Positions 44,179 through 52,347 of a DNA stretch of 64,000 bases are shown one piece after another. The first letter of the stretch is position 1. Each line of letters starts with the position of its first letter. The position numbers were made by a program, and so were the translations under genes. Location: assembly GCF_036924745.1 (NCBI RefSeq), contig NZ_JAZHSD010000001.1:2418001-2482000 (forward strand), read 5' to 3'. This DNA comes from Bradyrhizobium sp. AZCC 1693 (GTDB lineage: Bacteria > Pseudomonadota > Alphaproteobacteria > Rhizobiales > Xanthobacteraceae). The notes under the pieces were generated by a model. The model was not told the origin of the DNA. It was given only the letters and a program-made list of their open reading frames with translations, and did no database searches.

Positions 44179-45570
44179 TTACGCCGACTTGCGCACCGCG
44201 TTGTCGACCAGCGTCTTGCCGAGCGACCAGATCGCACCGGGGACCTTGTGGCTGGCGGCGATGACGTCGTCGAACGACTTTTCGATCCAGCTGCAGTCTT
44301 CTTCCGTGATCACGAGCGGCGGCAGCAGCTTGATGGTGTGGCTGCCGTGGCCGGAGACCTGCGTCAGGATCTTGTGATCCTTGAACAGCGGCACGGTGAT
44401 GAGCTGGCAGAACAGGCCCTTGTTGGCGGTCTCCAAGAGATTCCAGGAAGCCTTCAGCCGCAGCGATTTCGGCGGACCGAACTCGATGCCGATCATCAAT
44501 CCTTTGCCGCGCACTTCCTTCAGCAATTCATAGCCGGGCACCATGCGGGTCAGCGCGAGGCGAAGTTCGGCGCCGCGCTTGGCGGCCTGCTCGACCAGCT
44601 TTTCGTTTTTGATCACGTCGAGGGTTGCGATACCGGCGGCCATCGCCAGATCGTTCTTCGCAAAGGTCGAACCGTGCACGACCGCGCGGTCCATCTGGTT
44701 GAAGATCTTGTCGAAGATGTGCTTGCGCGTCAAAAGCGCGCCGACCGGCACGTGACCGCCCGACAGCGCCTTCGCCAGCAGCACCATGTCGGGCTCGACG
44801 TTCCAGTGCTCGACCGCCAGGAATTTTCCGGTGCGGCCGACGCCGGTCTGGATTTCGTCGGCGATGAAGATGGTGCCGTATTTCTTGCACAGCGCGGCGG
44901 CGCCCGGCAGGAATTCGTCCGTGGGCAGGTTGACGCCCTTGCCCTGGATCGGCTCGACGATGAAGGCCGCGACCTGACGCGACGACAGTGACTGCTCGAG
45001 TGCGGCAAGATCGTTGAAGGGAATCTGCGTGCATCCCGGCAGCAGCGGCTCGAATCCGCTGCGGAAATTCGCATCATCCATCAGCGACAGCGCGCCGTAG
45101 GACAGGCCGTGGAAGGAATGCGAGCAGGAGACGATGCCCGGGCGGCCAGTCGCGCCGCGCGCGAACTTGATCGCGGCCTCGACGGTCTCGGCGCCGGAAT
45201 TGGCAAAGAATACCTTGTCCAGATATGGCACATGCTCGAGCAGGCGTTCCGCCAGCACGCCGGCGAGCGTGGACACATCAAGTTGAACCAGATTGGGAAA
45301 ATCGCTGTCGAGCACGCCTTTCAGCGCCTCACGCAACGCCGGATGATTGCGGCCAATCGCAAAAACGCCAAATCCGCTCAGTAGATCGAGATAGCGGGCC
45401 CCGTCCCGATCGAACAGGTATTGACCTTGACCCTTCTGAAAACCCACATCGTAGCCGATGGTCTTCAGCACCCGGACGAGCTGTTCATTCAGGTGTCGCG
45501 CATGCAGGGAACTGCGTTGCGCCTGCCGCTCTACAAACAGCTCCGAAACATCTAGATATGAATCTGGCAT
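44179..45570 (-). CDS. hpnO: hopanoid aminotransferase HpnO
   Basis: A 463-residue class-III PLP aminotransferase. PLP features are SGAETVEAAIKFARGATGR, EPIQGKGVNLP, IADEIQTGVGRTGKF (PLP Asp) and the Lys region LLAKALSGGHVPVGA. In hopanoid producers HpnO converts ribosylhopane-derived aldehyde to aminobacteriohopanetriol. The assignment rests on the location beside hpnN and the hpn operon plus the N-terminus SLHARHLNEQLVRVLKTIG; ornithine or acetylornithine transaminases share the fold. Divergent from the DUF2147 gene. Confidence 0.87.
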   Translation of the reverse strand: MPDSYLDVSELFVERQAQRSSLHARHLNEQLVRVLKTIGYDVGFQKGQGQYLFDRDGARYLDLLSGFGVFAIGRNHPALREALKGVLDSDFPNLVQLDVSTLAGVLAERLLEHVPYLDKVFFANSGAETVEAAIKFARGATGRPGIVSCSHSFHGLSYGALSLMDDANFRSGFEPLLPGCTQIPFNDLAALEQSLSSRQVAAFIVEPIQGKGVNLPTDEFLPGAAALCKKYGTIFIADEIQTGVGRTGKFLAVEHWNVEPDMVLLAKALSGGHVPVGALLTRKHIFDKIFNQMDRAVVHGSTFAKNDLAMAAGIATLDVIKNEKLVEQAAKRGAELRLALTRMVPGYELLKEVRGKGLMIGIEFGPPKSLRLKASWNLLETANKGLFCQLITVPLFKDHKILTQVSGHGSHTIKLLPPLVITEEDCSWIEKSFDDVIAASHKVPGAIWSLGKTLVDNAVRKSA

Positions 45571-45608
45571 TGGCTACATACGTCGGTTGATGGCCGTTTC
45601 GTCAACTG

Positions 45609-45630
45609 AAAACGCTCAATGCGGCGTTTT
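45609..45630. promoter_or_regulatory. inverted repeat in the hpnO / DUF2147 divergent region
   Basis: AAAACGC and GCGTTTT face each other over an eight-base spacer, between the two divergent start codons. It could be an operator; no factor is identified. Confidence 0.4.
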
Positions 45631-45673
45631 GACCCCCGCCTTTGGATCATCTACTTAAACATAGGTTTGGACC

Positions 45674-46348
45674 ATGTTGCACTGCCCAAGAACCATCGCG
45701 CGTACAATAGTTTATTCGGGAATCATTTTAGCCACAGGTGTTAACTTGGCGCTGGCCGCCGACCCCACCGGTGACTGGAAAGTGGCCGATGGTGTCGCCA
45801 ACATCCGCGTCGCCCAATGTAACGGCAACATGTGGGGGGTCGTCGCCTGGGAAAAGACGCCGGGCGGCAAGGACAAGAACAATCCGGATACCGCAAAGCA
45901 GAGCCGGCCGACCCTGGGCATGCCGATCCTGATCGACATGAAGAAGAAGCCCGGCGTCGATGCGTGGGAGGGTGAAGTCTATAACGCCAAGGACGGACAA
46001 AACTACAGTTCGACCATCAAGCCGGTTGGGACCGACCAGCTCGAGATTCAAGGCTGCGTACTCGGCTTTCTGTGCGGTGGGGAAACCTGGACCCGTGTCG
46101 GTCCGCCGATCCCCTCAAGCCCCACCAACAGCATGGCCAAGGGCGCGCCAAAGGGTCCAGCCGGTGCGCCGCCCAAGACCGCAGCTCCGGCGCCTGCGCC
46201 GGCGGCGCCGAAGACCACGGGTGCGGTCAATCCTGCTCCCGCGCCGAAGGCCGCGCCCGGTCAGAAGCAGGCGGCGGCCGCGCCCGGCCAACCCGCCGAT
46301 ATCGGCGATATCTGCCTACTTCCCGACATCGCGCGGTTTGCCCATTAG
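45674..46348 (+). CDS. exported DUF2147-domain protein
   Basis: A 224-residue protein. A Sec signal (~1-29, ALAAD) is followed by the DUF2147 domain: DPTGDWKVADGVANIRVAQC, WGVVAWEK, GMPILIDMK, GEVYNAKDGQNYSSTIK, LEIQGCVLGFLCGGETWTRV. After ~residue 145 comes a disordered Pro/Ala-rich tail (TAAPAPAPAAPKTTGA). Function is unknown. The 3' end overlaps hpnN tail to tail by 33 bases, so transcripts are partly antisense. Confidence 0.87.
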   Translation: MLHCPRTIARTIVYSGIILATGVNLALAADPTGDWKVADGVANIRVAQCNGNMWGVVAWEKTPGGKDKNNPDTAKQSRPTLGMPILIDMKKKPGVDAWEGEVYNAKDGQNYSSTIKPVGTDQLEIQGCVLGFLCGGETWTRVGPPIPSSPTNSMAKGAPKGPAGAPPKTAAPAPAPAAPKTTGAVNPAPAPKAAPGQKQAAAAPGQPADIGDICLLPDIARFAH

Positions 46349-48904
46349 CGCCGGCTGGAACAGCAGCACCGCGGCCAGCGTGATGATGAACGACAGCGCC
46401 AGCAGTTTTCCCATGCTGGCGGTGCCGGGATGACTGGATAGCCACAGGCTTCCGAAGGCGGTCGCGGTCGTCAGCGCGGAGAAAAAGATCGCGCGCGTCA
46501 GGCTCGACTGCAGCAGGTTGGTTCTGCCCTCGCGCCAGGCCGTGACATAGTAGATCTTGAAGGCGACGCCGACGCCGAGCAGCAGCGGCAATGCGACGAT
46601 GTTGGCGAAGTTGAGCGGCAGCTCGATCAGCACGCAGAGTTCCAGCGTCACCGCGCCGGCCACCAGCAGCGGCACCATCGTCATCAGCACGTCGGAGATC
46701 CGCCGCAGCGTCAGATAGAGCAACAGGCTGATCACCAGCAGCGCCCAGATGCCGGCATGGATGAACGCCTTCACGATGGTGTCGCCGGATTTGAGGATCG
46801 ACACCGGCCCGCCGATCGCATTCGGCTCGGCCGCCAAAACCGCATCGGCAAATCGGCGCAAATTGTCGTTGTCGTTGGGATCGCCCTTCGGCAGCGCCTC
46901 GACGCGAATCAACCCATCCTTGGATTTCCAGCTGTTCAACAGTTCCGGCGGCAGCGTCTTCAGCGTGACGGGGCCTGCCTGCATCGTGTTCCTGAGCTGA
47001 TCGAATACGATCTTGAGCGGGACAACGAAAATGTTCTGCGCCTTGTCGCGCGTCGCCTGGTTGCTGCCGGCAAGGTTCGACAGCGCATCCGCCAACCTTC
47101 GCGAGGCAACCGCGCCCGGCCCCTTGCCTTCGCCGGCGGTCCTGCGCAGGCTGTCGACCGAACTCTTCAGCGCCTCCACATTCTCTTCATCGGTGGGCGC
47201 GGCATCGACAGAGTCGGGATTGAGCGCGGGTCCGACCACCCTCGCCGCCTTCGCGATCAGCTGCAGCTTCGCCGGCTGATCCTCAGGGACAAAACTGTCG
47301 ATCGACATCACGCGCAGGACTTCCGGCAACTTTTCCAGCCGCGCCTCGATCTTCTTCGCTTCCGCTTCCGAAGTGGTCAGCACGTTGATGGCGTTGGCGC
47401 CGGTGTTGGGGTCCTTGCGCAGGTCGAGGAAGGTCGCGATCGATTCAGCCTTCGGATTGCGCAGGTTGATCGGGTTGAAGTCGAACTTCATGAAATAGAG
47501 CAGCGGCAGGCCTGCCACGACGAGGAGCAGCGTGCCGACGACGATGATGACGCGATGCCTTTCGAGGAATTCGTCCACGGGCGCCAGGAAGGCGTAACCG
47601 ACCGGCTCGCTTTCACCGGGCGGGTGAAGCAGCTTCAGCATGGCAGGCAGGGCCGTGATGCTGGTGATGAACGCGATCAGCATGCCGGCGCCGGCAATCT
47701 TGCCGAGTTCGGAAATGCCCTTGTAGTCGGTCGGCAGGAAGCACAGGAAGCCGGCGGCGGTCGCCATCGCGGCGAGTGAAAGCGGCACCGCGCAACGTCG
47801 GGCCGCGCTCTCCAGCGCCAGCGCCATATCCTCGTTCTTGAAACGCTCGGAACGGTAGCGGACGCTGAACTGAATGCCGAAATCGACGCCGAGGCCGACG
47901 AACAGCACGGCAAAGGCGATCGACAGCAGGTTCAGCGATCCCACCATCATCAGGCCGACGGCCGTCGTGGTGGACAGGCCGATGAACAGGTTTACGAACA
48001 CCGCGAAGATGATCTTCGAGGAATGCAGCGCCATCCAGAGAATGACGAGGACAATGAGCACCGTGACGACGCCATTGACGATCGCGCCGTCCTGCACGGT
48101 CGAATATTCTTCATTCGCGATCGGAACCGGGCCGGTCAGACGCACACGCGCGCTGTACTGACCCGCAAAATTGAGATCGGTGGCGGCTTGCCGGATTGCG
48201 TCGGTCGCATCCTTGCCGGGTTCGAGCGCGTTATAATCGAGCTTCGGCTTGAACTCGATGAAGGCGCGGCGGTCCGCATCGGTCAAAGGCTTGTCGTTGA
48301 CGAGTTCGCGCCAGGAGAACGTTGCCGTCCCCTTGTTGAGGATTTCCTCGACCGTCTGGCTGATCAGGTTGAAGGGCCGCTCGGTATTGTCGAGCTTGAC
48401 CTGCCCGCGCTTGACGCCGGCAAGCCCGGTTTCCAGCGCGCCGGTCAGGCCGCGGATCGAGGGATCGCCGGCCATGATCTCGATCAGGGGGGCGGCAGCT
48501 TCAAGCTGGCCGGCGACCTTGCCGACTTCTTCCACCGGCAGAAACAACAGCCCGTTTTTTTCGAAGAACTCGCCGGAACCCAGCGGCTGCACCGATTCGA
48601 AATGGTTGGTGTCGCCGGAGAGTTTTGTGGCCAGCGCCTTGCTCGCGGCGCTGGCGAGCTCGGGAGTCGGCGCCTCGACGACGGCGAGAATCAGTTTTTC
48701 GCGGTCGAACGCATGCTCGAATTGATTGTCGCGCTTGCGCCAGTCGAGGTCGGGCGAAATCAGCGTATTGATGTCGGTGTTGATGGCGAAATGCCGGGCG
48801 GCATAGTAGCTCCCTCCGACCGCCAGCAGCAGGGCGACGATGACGACGAGAGTGGCAAACCGCGTACAGGTTCTGACAATGGAGACAACAATACTGGTCA
48901 GCAC
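46316..48904 (-). CDS. hpnN: hopanoid transporter HpnN (RND/MMPL family)
   Basis: An 862-residue RND-superfamily protein, full length for HpnN, which exports hopanoids from the inner to the outer membrane. It has one N-terminal helix, a periplasmic domain beginning HFAINTDINTLISPDLDWRK, a block of membrane segments with IVNGVVTVLIVLVILWMALH and LFVGLGVDFGIQFSVRYR (proton-relay-like), then a second periplasmic domain and helices. The start is GTG. It is divergent from ispH-hpnH. Confidence 0.93.
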   Translation of the reverse strand: MLTSIVVSIVRTCTRFATLVVIVALLLAVGGSYYAARHFAINTDINTLISPDLDWRKRDNQFEHAFDREKLILAVVEAPTPELASAASKALATKLSGDTNHFESVQPLGSGEFFEKNGLLFLPVEEVGKVAGQLEAAAPLIEIMAGDPSIRGLTGALETGLAGVKRGQVKLDNTERPFNLISQTVEEILNKGTATFSWRELVNDKPLTDADRRAFIEFKPKLDYNALEPGKDATDAIRQAATDLNFAGQYSARVRLTGPVPIANEEYSTVQDGAIVNGVVTVLIVLVILWMALHSSKIIFAVFVNLFIGLSTTTAVGLMMVGSLNLLSIAFAVLFVGLGVDFGIQFSVRYRSERFKNEDMALALESAARRCAVPLSLAAMATAAGFLCFLPTDYKGISELGKIAGAGMLIAFITSITALPAMLKLLHPPGESEPVGYAFLAPVDEFLERHRVIIVVGTLLLVVAGLPLLYFMKFDFNPINLRNPKAESIATFLDLRKDPNTGANAINVLTTSEAEAKKIEARLEKLPEVLRVMSIDSFVPEDQPAKLQLIAKAARVVGPALNPDSVDAAPTDEENVEALKSSVDSLRRTAGEGKGPGAVASRRLADALSNLAGSNQATRDKAQNIFVVPLKIVFDQLRNTMQAGPVTLKTLPPELLNSWKSKDGLIRVEALPKGDPNDNDNLRRFADAVLAAEPNAIGGPVSILKSGDTIVKAFIHAGIWALLVISLLLYLTLRRISDVLMTMVPLLVAGAVTLELCVLIELPLNFANIVALPLLLGVGVAFKIYYVTAWREGRTNLLQSSLTRAIFFSALTTATAFGSLWLSSHPGTASMGKLLALSFIITLAAVLLFQPALMGKPRDVGK

Positions 48905-49132
48905 TTCGTTTCTTTCTGAATCTCAAGGAGAGCTGGGCGAAAACGCCCGCTGTCTAGCGGAGTTCCCGAAGCCGATCTAATGTTGTTTTGGTTACTTCCC
49001 CGAGGGTTCAAGCGGAGCCGCCAAAACAGACCGGAACAGGCATGCGGGGGCCGGTATAGCCCGTCCGAATGGGCGATAAAGTGACGAACCGGTGAGGAGC
49101 AACGCTTCACAGGAAGCGGGTATTGGTATTTT

Positions 49133-49152
49133 GTTACCAATTCCTTGGTAAC
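49133..49152. promoter_or_regulatory. perfect 8+4+8 palindrome, candidate operator
   Basis: GTTACCAA-TTCC-TTGGTAAC is exactly symmetric and sits between divergent hpnN and ispH. It could be bound by a dimeric regulator; no cognate factor is in the window. Confidence 0.5.
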
Positions 49153-49229
49153 CATTGCGCGATCGACCTTTTCTATCTGCACGATTTTTGACACATAGTC
49201 CTGCGCTTCCATCTACTTGGGTGGGGATT

Positions 49230-49303
49230 ACCTACGGGTTCCGGTCATGGTGCGGATATTGCAGAATCCGGATGTGACCGGCTGCACGGAGACCTACGGG
49301 TGA
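49230..49303 (+). promoter_or_regulatory. structured ispH leader with possible 18-codon uORF
   Basis: ACCTACGGGT occurs twice (49230-49239 and 49292-49301) flanking nested inverted repeats CCGGTCA/TGACCGG and CGGAT/ATCCG. An ATG at 49247 opens an 18-residue frame (MVRILQNPDVTGCTETYG) ending at TGA 49303, 45 bases before ispH. It may be an attenuator or leader peptide. Confidence 0.4.
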
Positions 49304-49348
49304 ATTTGCGAGTTCAGTACCTGGTGCAACTATCGTAATGGACATCCC

Positions 49349-50275
49349 ATGGAAGTATATCTAGCGCAGCCCCGCGGATTTTGTGCGGGCGTCGTGCGTG
49401 CCATCGAAATCGTTGAGCGCGCGCTCGAGAAATACGGTCCGCCGGTCTATGTCCGGCATGAGATCGTGCACAACAAGTACGTGGTCGAAAGCCTTAAGGC
49501 CAAGGGCGCGATCTTCGTCGAGGACCTGTCAGAGGTTCCGCCGCTGGCGGTAACCGTGTTCAGCGCCCACGGCGTGGCCCGCAGCGTCGAGGAAGAGGCC
49601 GCCGCCCGCGGCCTGCCCGTCCTCAATGCCACCTGCCCGCTGGTCACCAAGGTCCACAATCAGGGTAAGCGGTATATGTCCAAGGGCCGTACCCTGGTAC
49701 TGATCGGGCATGCCGGCCATCCCGAGGTCGAGGGCACGATGGGCCAGGTTCCGGGACCGGTTCTGCTGGTCCAGAACGTCGAGGACGTGGCCGCCCTGCC
49801 CCTCCCCGTCGACGCCCCGGTGGCCTATATCACCCAGACCACCCTCAGCGTGGACGACACAAAGGACATAATTGCCGCCCTTCAGGCCAAATTTACAGAT
49901 ATTCAAGGCCCCGACATCCGGGATATCTGCTATGCGACACAGAACCGCCAATCTGCGGTAAGGGACCTAAGTAAGCTGGTGGACGTCATTTTGGTGGTGG
50001 GGGCCGCCAATAGTTCCAACTCAAACAGGCTTCGCGAAATCGGCACCGAGGTCGGGGTCGCGAGTTATCTCATTGCCGACGGGAGCGAGTTGAACCCCGA
50101 TTGGCTGAAGGATGCGAAAGCCGTCGGCATTACGGCGGGCGCCTCGGCGCCCGAAGTTTTGGTCGACGACGTGATCGAGGCTTTGAGGCGTATCGGACCC
50201 GTCAAGGTGTCGGTACTTCCCGGCCGGGAAGAAAATATCGAGTTCCGTCTTCCAGCCGAACTGACTGCGGGTTGA
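49349..50275 (+). CDS. ispH: 4-hydroxy-3-methylbut-2-enyl diphosphate reductase IspH
   Basis: A 308-residue Fe-S enzyme that makes IPP and DMAPP in the last step of the MEP pathway, feeding hopanoid synthesis. The three cluster cysteines are Cys12 (RGFCAG), Cys96 (NATCPL) and Cys194 (DICYAT); substrate-binding His41, His74 and His124 ([10 protein letters not shown]) and the ANSSNSNRL loop are intact. The gene is next to hpnH, a common arrangement in hopanoid-making alphaproteobacteria. Confidence 0.97.
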   Translation: MEVYLAQPRGFCAGVVRAIEIVERALEKYGPPVYVRHEIVHNKYVVESLKAKGAIFVEDLSEVPPLAVTVFSAHGVARSVEEEAAARGLPVLNATCPLVTKVHNQGKRYMSKGRTLVLIGHAGHPEVEGTMGQVPGPVLLVQNVEDVAALPLPVDAPVAYITQTTLSVDDTKDIIAALQAKFTDIQGPDIRDICYATQNRQSAVRDLSKLVDVILVVGAANSSNSNRLREIGTEVGVASYLIADGSELNPDWLKDAKAVGITAGASAPEVLVDDVIEALRRIGPVKVSVLPGREENIEFRLPAELTAG

Positions 50276-50294
50276 TCCACTTCAAGAGTTCCAG

Positions 50295-50315
50295 GTCTGG
50301 GCTCCAGGCCCAGAC
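50295..50315 (+). promoter_or_regulatory. hairpin between ispH and hpnH
   Basis: GTCTGGGC / GCCCAGAC is a perfect 8-bp stem with a five-base loop, 26 bases before the hpnH ATG and without a U-tract. It may modulate processing or translation rather than terminate transcription. Confidence 0.45.
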
Positions 50316-50341
50316 TCAAGTCCAGAAAGAAAATCTCTCAA

Positions 50342-51502
50342 ATGGCAATACCGTTCTTCAAGGAAATGCGTATCGGCGGCTATCTGATCAAGCAGAAGTT
50401 GCTTGGCCGGAAGCGCTATCCGCTCGTGCTGATGCTTGAGCCGTTGTTCCGCTGCAACCTCGCCTGCGTTGGCTGCGGCAAGATCGACTATCCCGACGCG
50501 ATCCTCAATCGCCGCATGTCGGCGCAGGAATGCTGGGATGCGGCCGATGAATGCGGCGCGCCGATGGTGGCGATCCCCGGCGGCGAGCCGCTGATCCACA
50601 AGGAGATCGGCGAGATCGTGCGCGGCCTCGTGGCGCGCAAGAAATTCGTCTCGCTCTGCACCAACGCGCTGCTGCTGGAGAAGAAGCTCGACCTGTTCGA
50701 GCCCTCACCCTATCTGTTCTTCTCGGTGCATCTCGACGGCCTCAAGGACCATCACGACAAGGCAGTGTCGCAGAAGGGCGTGTTCGACCGCGCGGTTTCC
50801 GCGATCAAGGCCGCGAAGGCGCGCGGCTTTACCGTCAACGTCAACGCCACGATCTTCGACGGCCATCCGGCGGAAGAGATCGCAAAATTCCTCGACTTCA
50901 CCACCGAGCTCGGTGTCGGCGTCTCGATGTCGCCGGGCTACGCCTATGAGCGCGCGCCGGACCAGGAACACTTCCTCAACCGCACCAAGACCAAGAAGCT
51001 GTTCCGCGACGTGTTCGCGCTCGGCAAGGGCAAGAAGTGGAATTTCATGCATTCCGGCCTGTTCCTCGACTTCCTGGCCGGCAACCAGTCTTACGAATGC
51101 ACGCCGTGGGGCATGCCGGCGCGCAACATCTTCGGCTGGCAGAAGCCGTGCTACCTGCTCGGCGAAGGCTACACCAAGACCTTCAAGGAATTGATGGAGA
51201 CCACGGACTGGGAAACCTACGGCACCGGCAAGTATGAAAAGTGCGCCGACTGCATGGCGCATTGCGGCTACGAGCCGACGGCCGCCAACGCCGCGCTGGT
51301 CAATCCGCTGAAGGCGATGTGGGTCGCGCTGCGCGGTGTCCGGACCACCGGTCCGATGGCGCCGGAGATCGATCTCTCCCAGCAGCGCCCGGCGCAGTAC
51401 ATCTTCTCCGAACAGGTTCAGAAGAAGCTCTCGGAAATCCGCCGCGACGAGGCGGCTGCCGCCGCCGCGAAGCAGCAGGAAAAAGCCTCCACCGCCGCCT
51501 GA
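50342..51502 (+). CDS. hpnH: adenosylhopane synthase HpnH (radical SAM)
   Basis: A 386-residue radical SAM enzyme that attaches the 5'-deoxyadenosyl group to hopene to make adenosylhopane, the first side-chain step. The cluster motif is C38-x3-C42-x2-C45 (RCNLACVGC), followed by AIPGGEPLIH and FSVHLDGLKDHHD. The C-terminal region has CxDCMAHCGYEPTA. An Ala/Lys tail ends the protein. It is transcribed with ispH and closes with a strong terminator. Confidence 0.96.
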   Translation: MAIPFFKEMRIGGYLIKQKLLGRKRYPLVLMLEPLFRCNLACVGCGKIDYPDAILNRRMSAQECWDAADECGAPMVAIPGGEPLIHKEIGEIVRGLVARKKFVSLCTNALLLEKKLDLFEPSPYLFFSVHLDGLKDHHDKAVSQKGVFDRAVSAIKAAKARGFTVNVNATIFDGHPAEEIAKFLDFTTELGVGVSMSPGYAYERAPDQEHFLNRTKTKKLFRDVFALGKGKKWNFMHSGLFLDFLAGNQSYECTPWGMPARNIFGWQKPCYLLGEGYTKTFKELMETTDWETYGTGKYEKCADCMAHCGYEPTAANAALVNPLKAMWVALRGVRTTGPMAPEIDLSQQRPAQYIFSEQVQKKLSEIRRDEAAAAAAKQQEKASTAA

Positions 51503-51523
51503 GCGGGATAAGCGAAAAGATCA

Positions 51524-51560
51524 GGGCCTCGGTTCTTGCGTGAACCGAGGCCCTTTTTTT
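51524..51560 (+). terminator. intrinsic terminator after ispH-hpnH
   Basis: A perfect 12-bp stem GGGCCTCGGTTC / GAACCGAGGCCC with a six-base loop and a run of seven T residues, starting 21 bases after the hpnH stop. Confidence 0.95.
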
Positions 51561-51603
51561 GTTTGACGCCTTCGAAAATTCAAAAGCCGGATACGTGCGC
51601 GGA

Positions 51604-52347
51604 TCAGATCTCCGCGGCAGCGAGGCTCTCGCCGTGCAGGAAGCCGCGGCAGCCGCGCAGGGAGCGCAACGCGCGGTTGAAATCGATTCCCGTCGAGACC
51701 AGCGCGCGCAGCGAGGTGGGATTGCGCGCAACCCCGCGCAGCACCTTGCGGAGGTCGATGTCGCCATTCGGCTTGATGGCGCTCTTGGCCAGCGCCGGAA
51801 GCGCCCGGCTCGCAGGATCGGAGATGACCCGTAATGCGGCGAACGGCAAGCCAGCCTTGGCCGCATAGGCCGCAGCAATATGGCTTTCCATATCAACCGC
51901 TGCCGCGCCCGTCTCCGAATGCAGCGCGGCCTTGCAGGCGGCCGCCGCAATCACCTGTTCAACGCCGGCCAAGCCACCGCGGACCACGCGCCGGCGACGA
52001 AGTGCCGCACGGGCGATCAACTCCTCATTCAACGCCAGACCAGCCAGAAAACGGGTGTCGCCGGCCATAACCTCGGTCGCTACCACCACGTCGCCGGACT
52101 TCAGCGACGGATCCAGCCCGCCGGCGACGCCGAACGAAATGACACCCCTGAAAGTAGTGGAATCCAGCGTTGCCAGCAATGCGCGCAATTGCTGCGGGTC
52201 ACTGGAACTGCAGATGACGATCATGCCGGGGCCGGCCGCAATGCGGGCCTCCTGCACCAATCCTGTTACGATCAAAACCGGCCGCGGATCATTCGAGTTG
52301 CGATCAACCGAATTGTCCACGATCGCGGCGGCCCCCGCCCCAGTCAC
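51604..52347 (-). CDS. hpnG: hopanoid phosphorylase HpnG
   Basis: A 247-residue nucleoside-phosphorylase-family protein that removes adenine from adenosylhopane to give phosphoribosylhopane. Phosphorylase features are GVISFGVAGGLDPSLKSGDV, VVATEVMAGDTRF and AAAVDMESHIAAAYA with the substrate-contact MES motif, then LRVISDPASR. GTG at 52347 overlaps the shc stop as ATGTGA, so it is coupled to shc. The frame is open further upstream inside shc, which is not meaningful. Confidence 0.9.
   Translation of the reverse strand: MTGAGAAAIVDNSVDRNSNDPRPVLIVTGLVQEARIAAGPGMIVICSSSDPQQLRALLATLDSTTFRGVISFGVAGGLDPSLKSGDVVVATEVMAGDTRFLAGLALNEELIARAALRRRRVVRGGLAGVEQVIAAAACKAALHSETGAAAVDMESHIAAAYAAKAGLPFAALRVISDPASRALPALAKSAIKPNGDIDLRKVLRGVARNPTSLRALVSTGIDFNRALRSLRGCRGFLHGESLAAAEI

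Larger units (their letters stand above)
48905..49348. promoter_or_regulatory. hpnN / ispH divergent promoter region
   Basis: A 444-base region that must contain promoters for both sides. It holds a 20-base operator-like palindrome (49133-49152) and a structured ispH leader (49230-49303). No experimentally defined promoter can be read. Confidence 0.6.
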
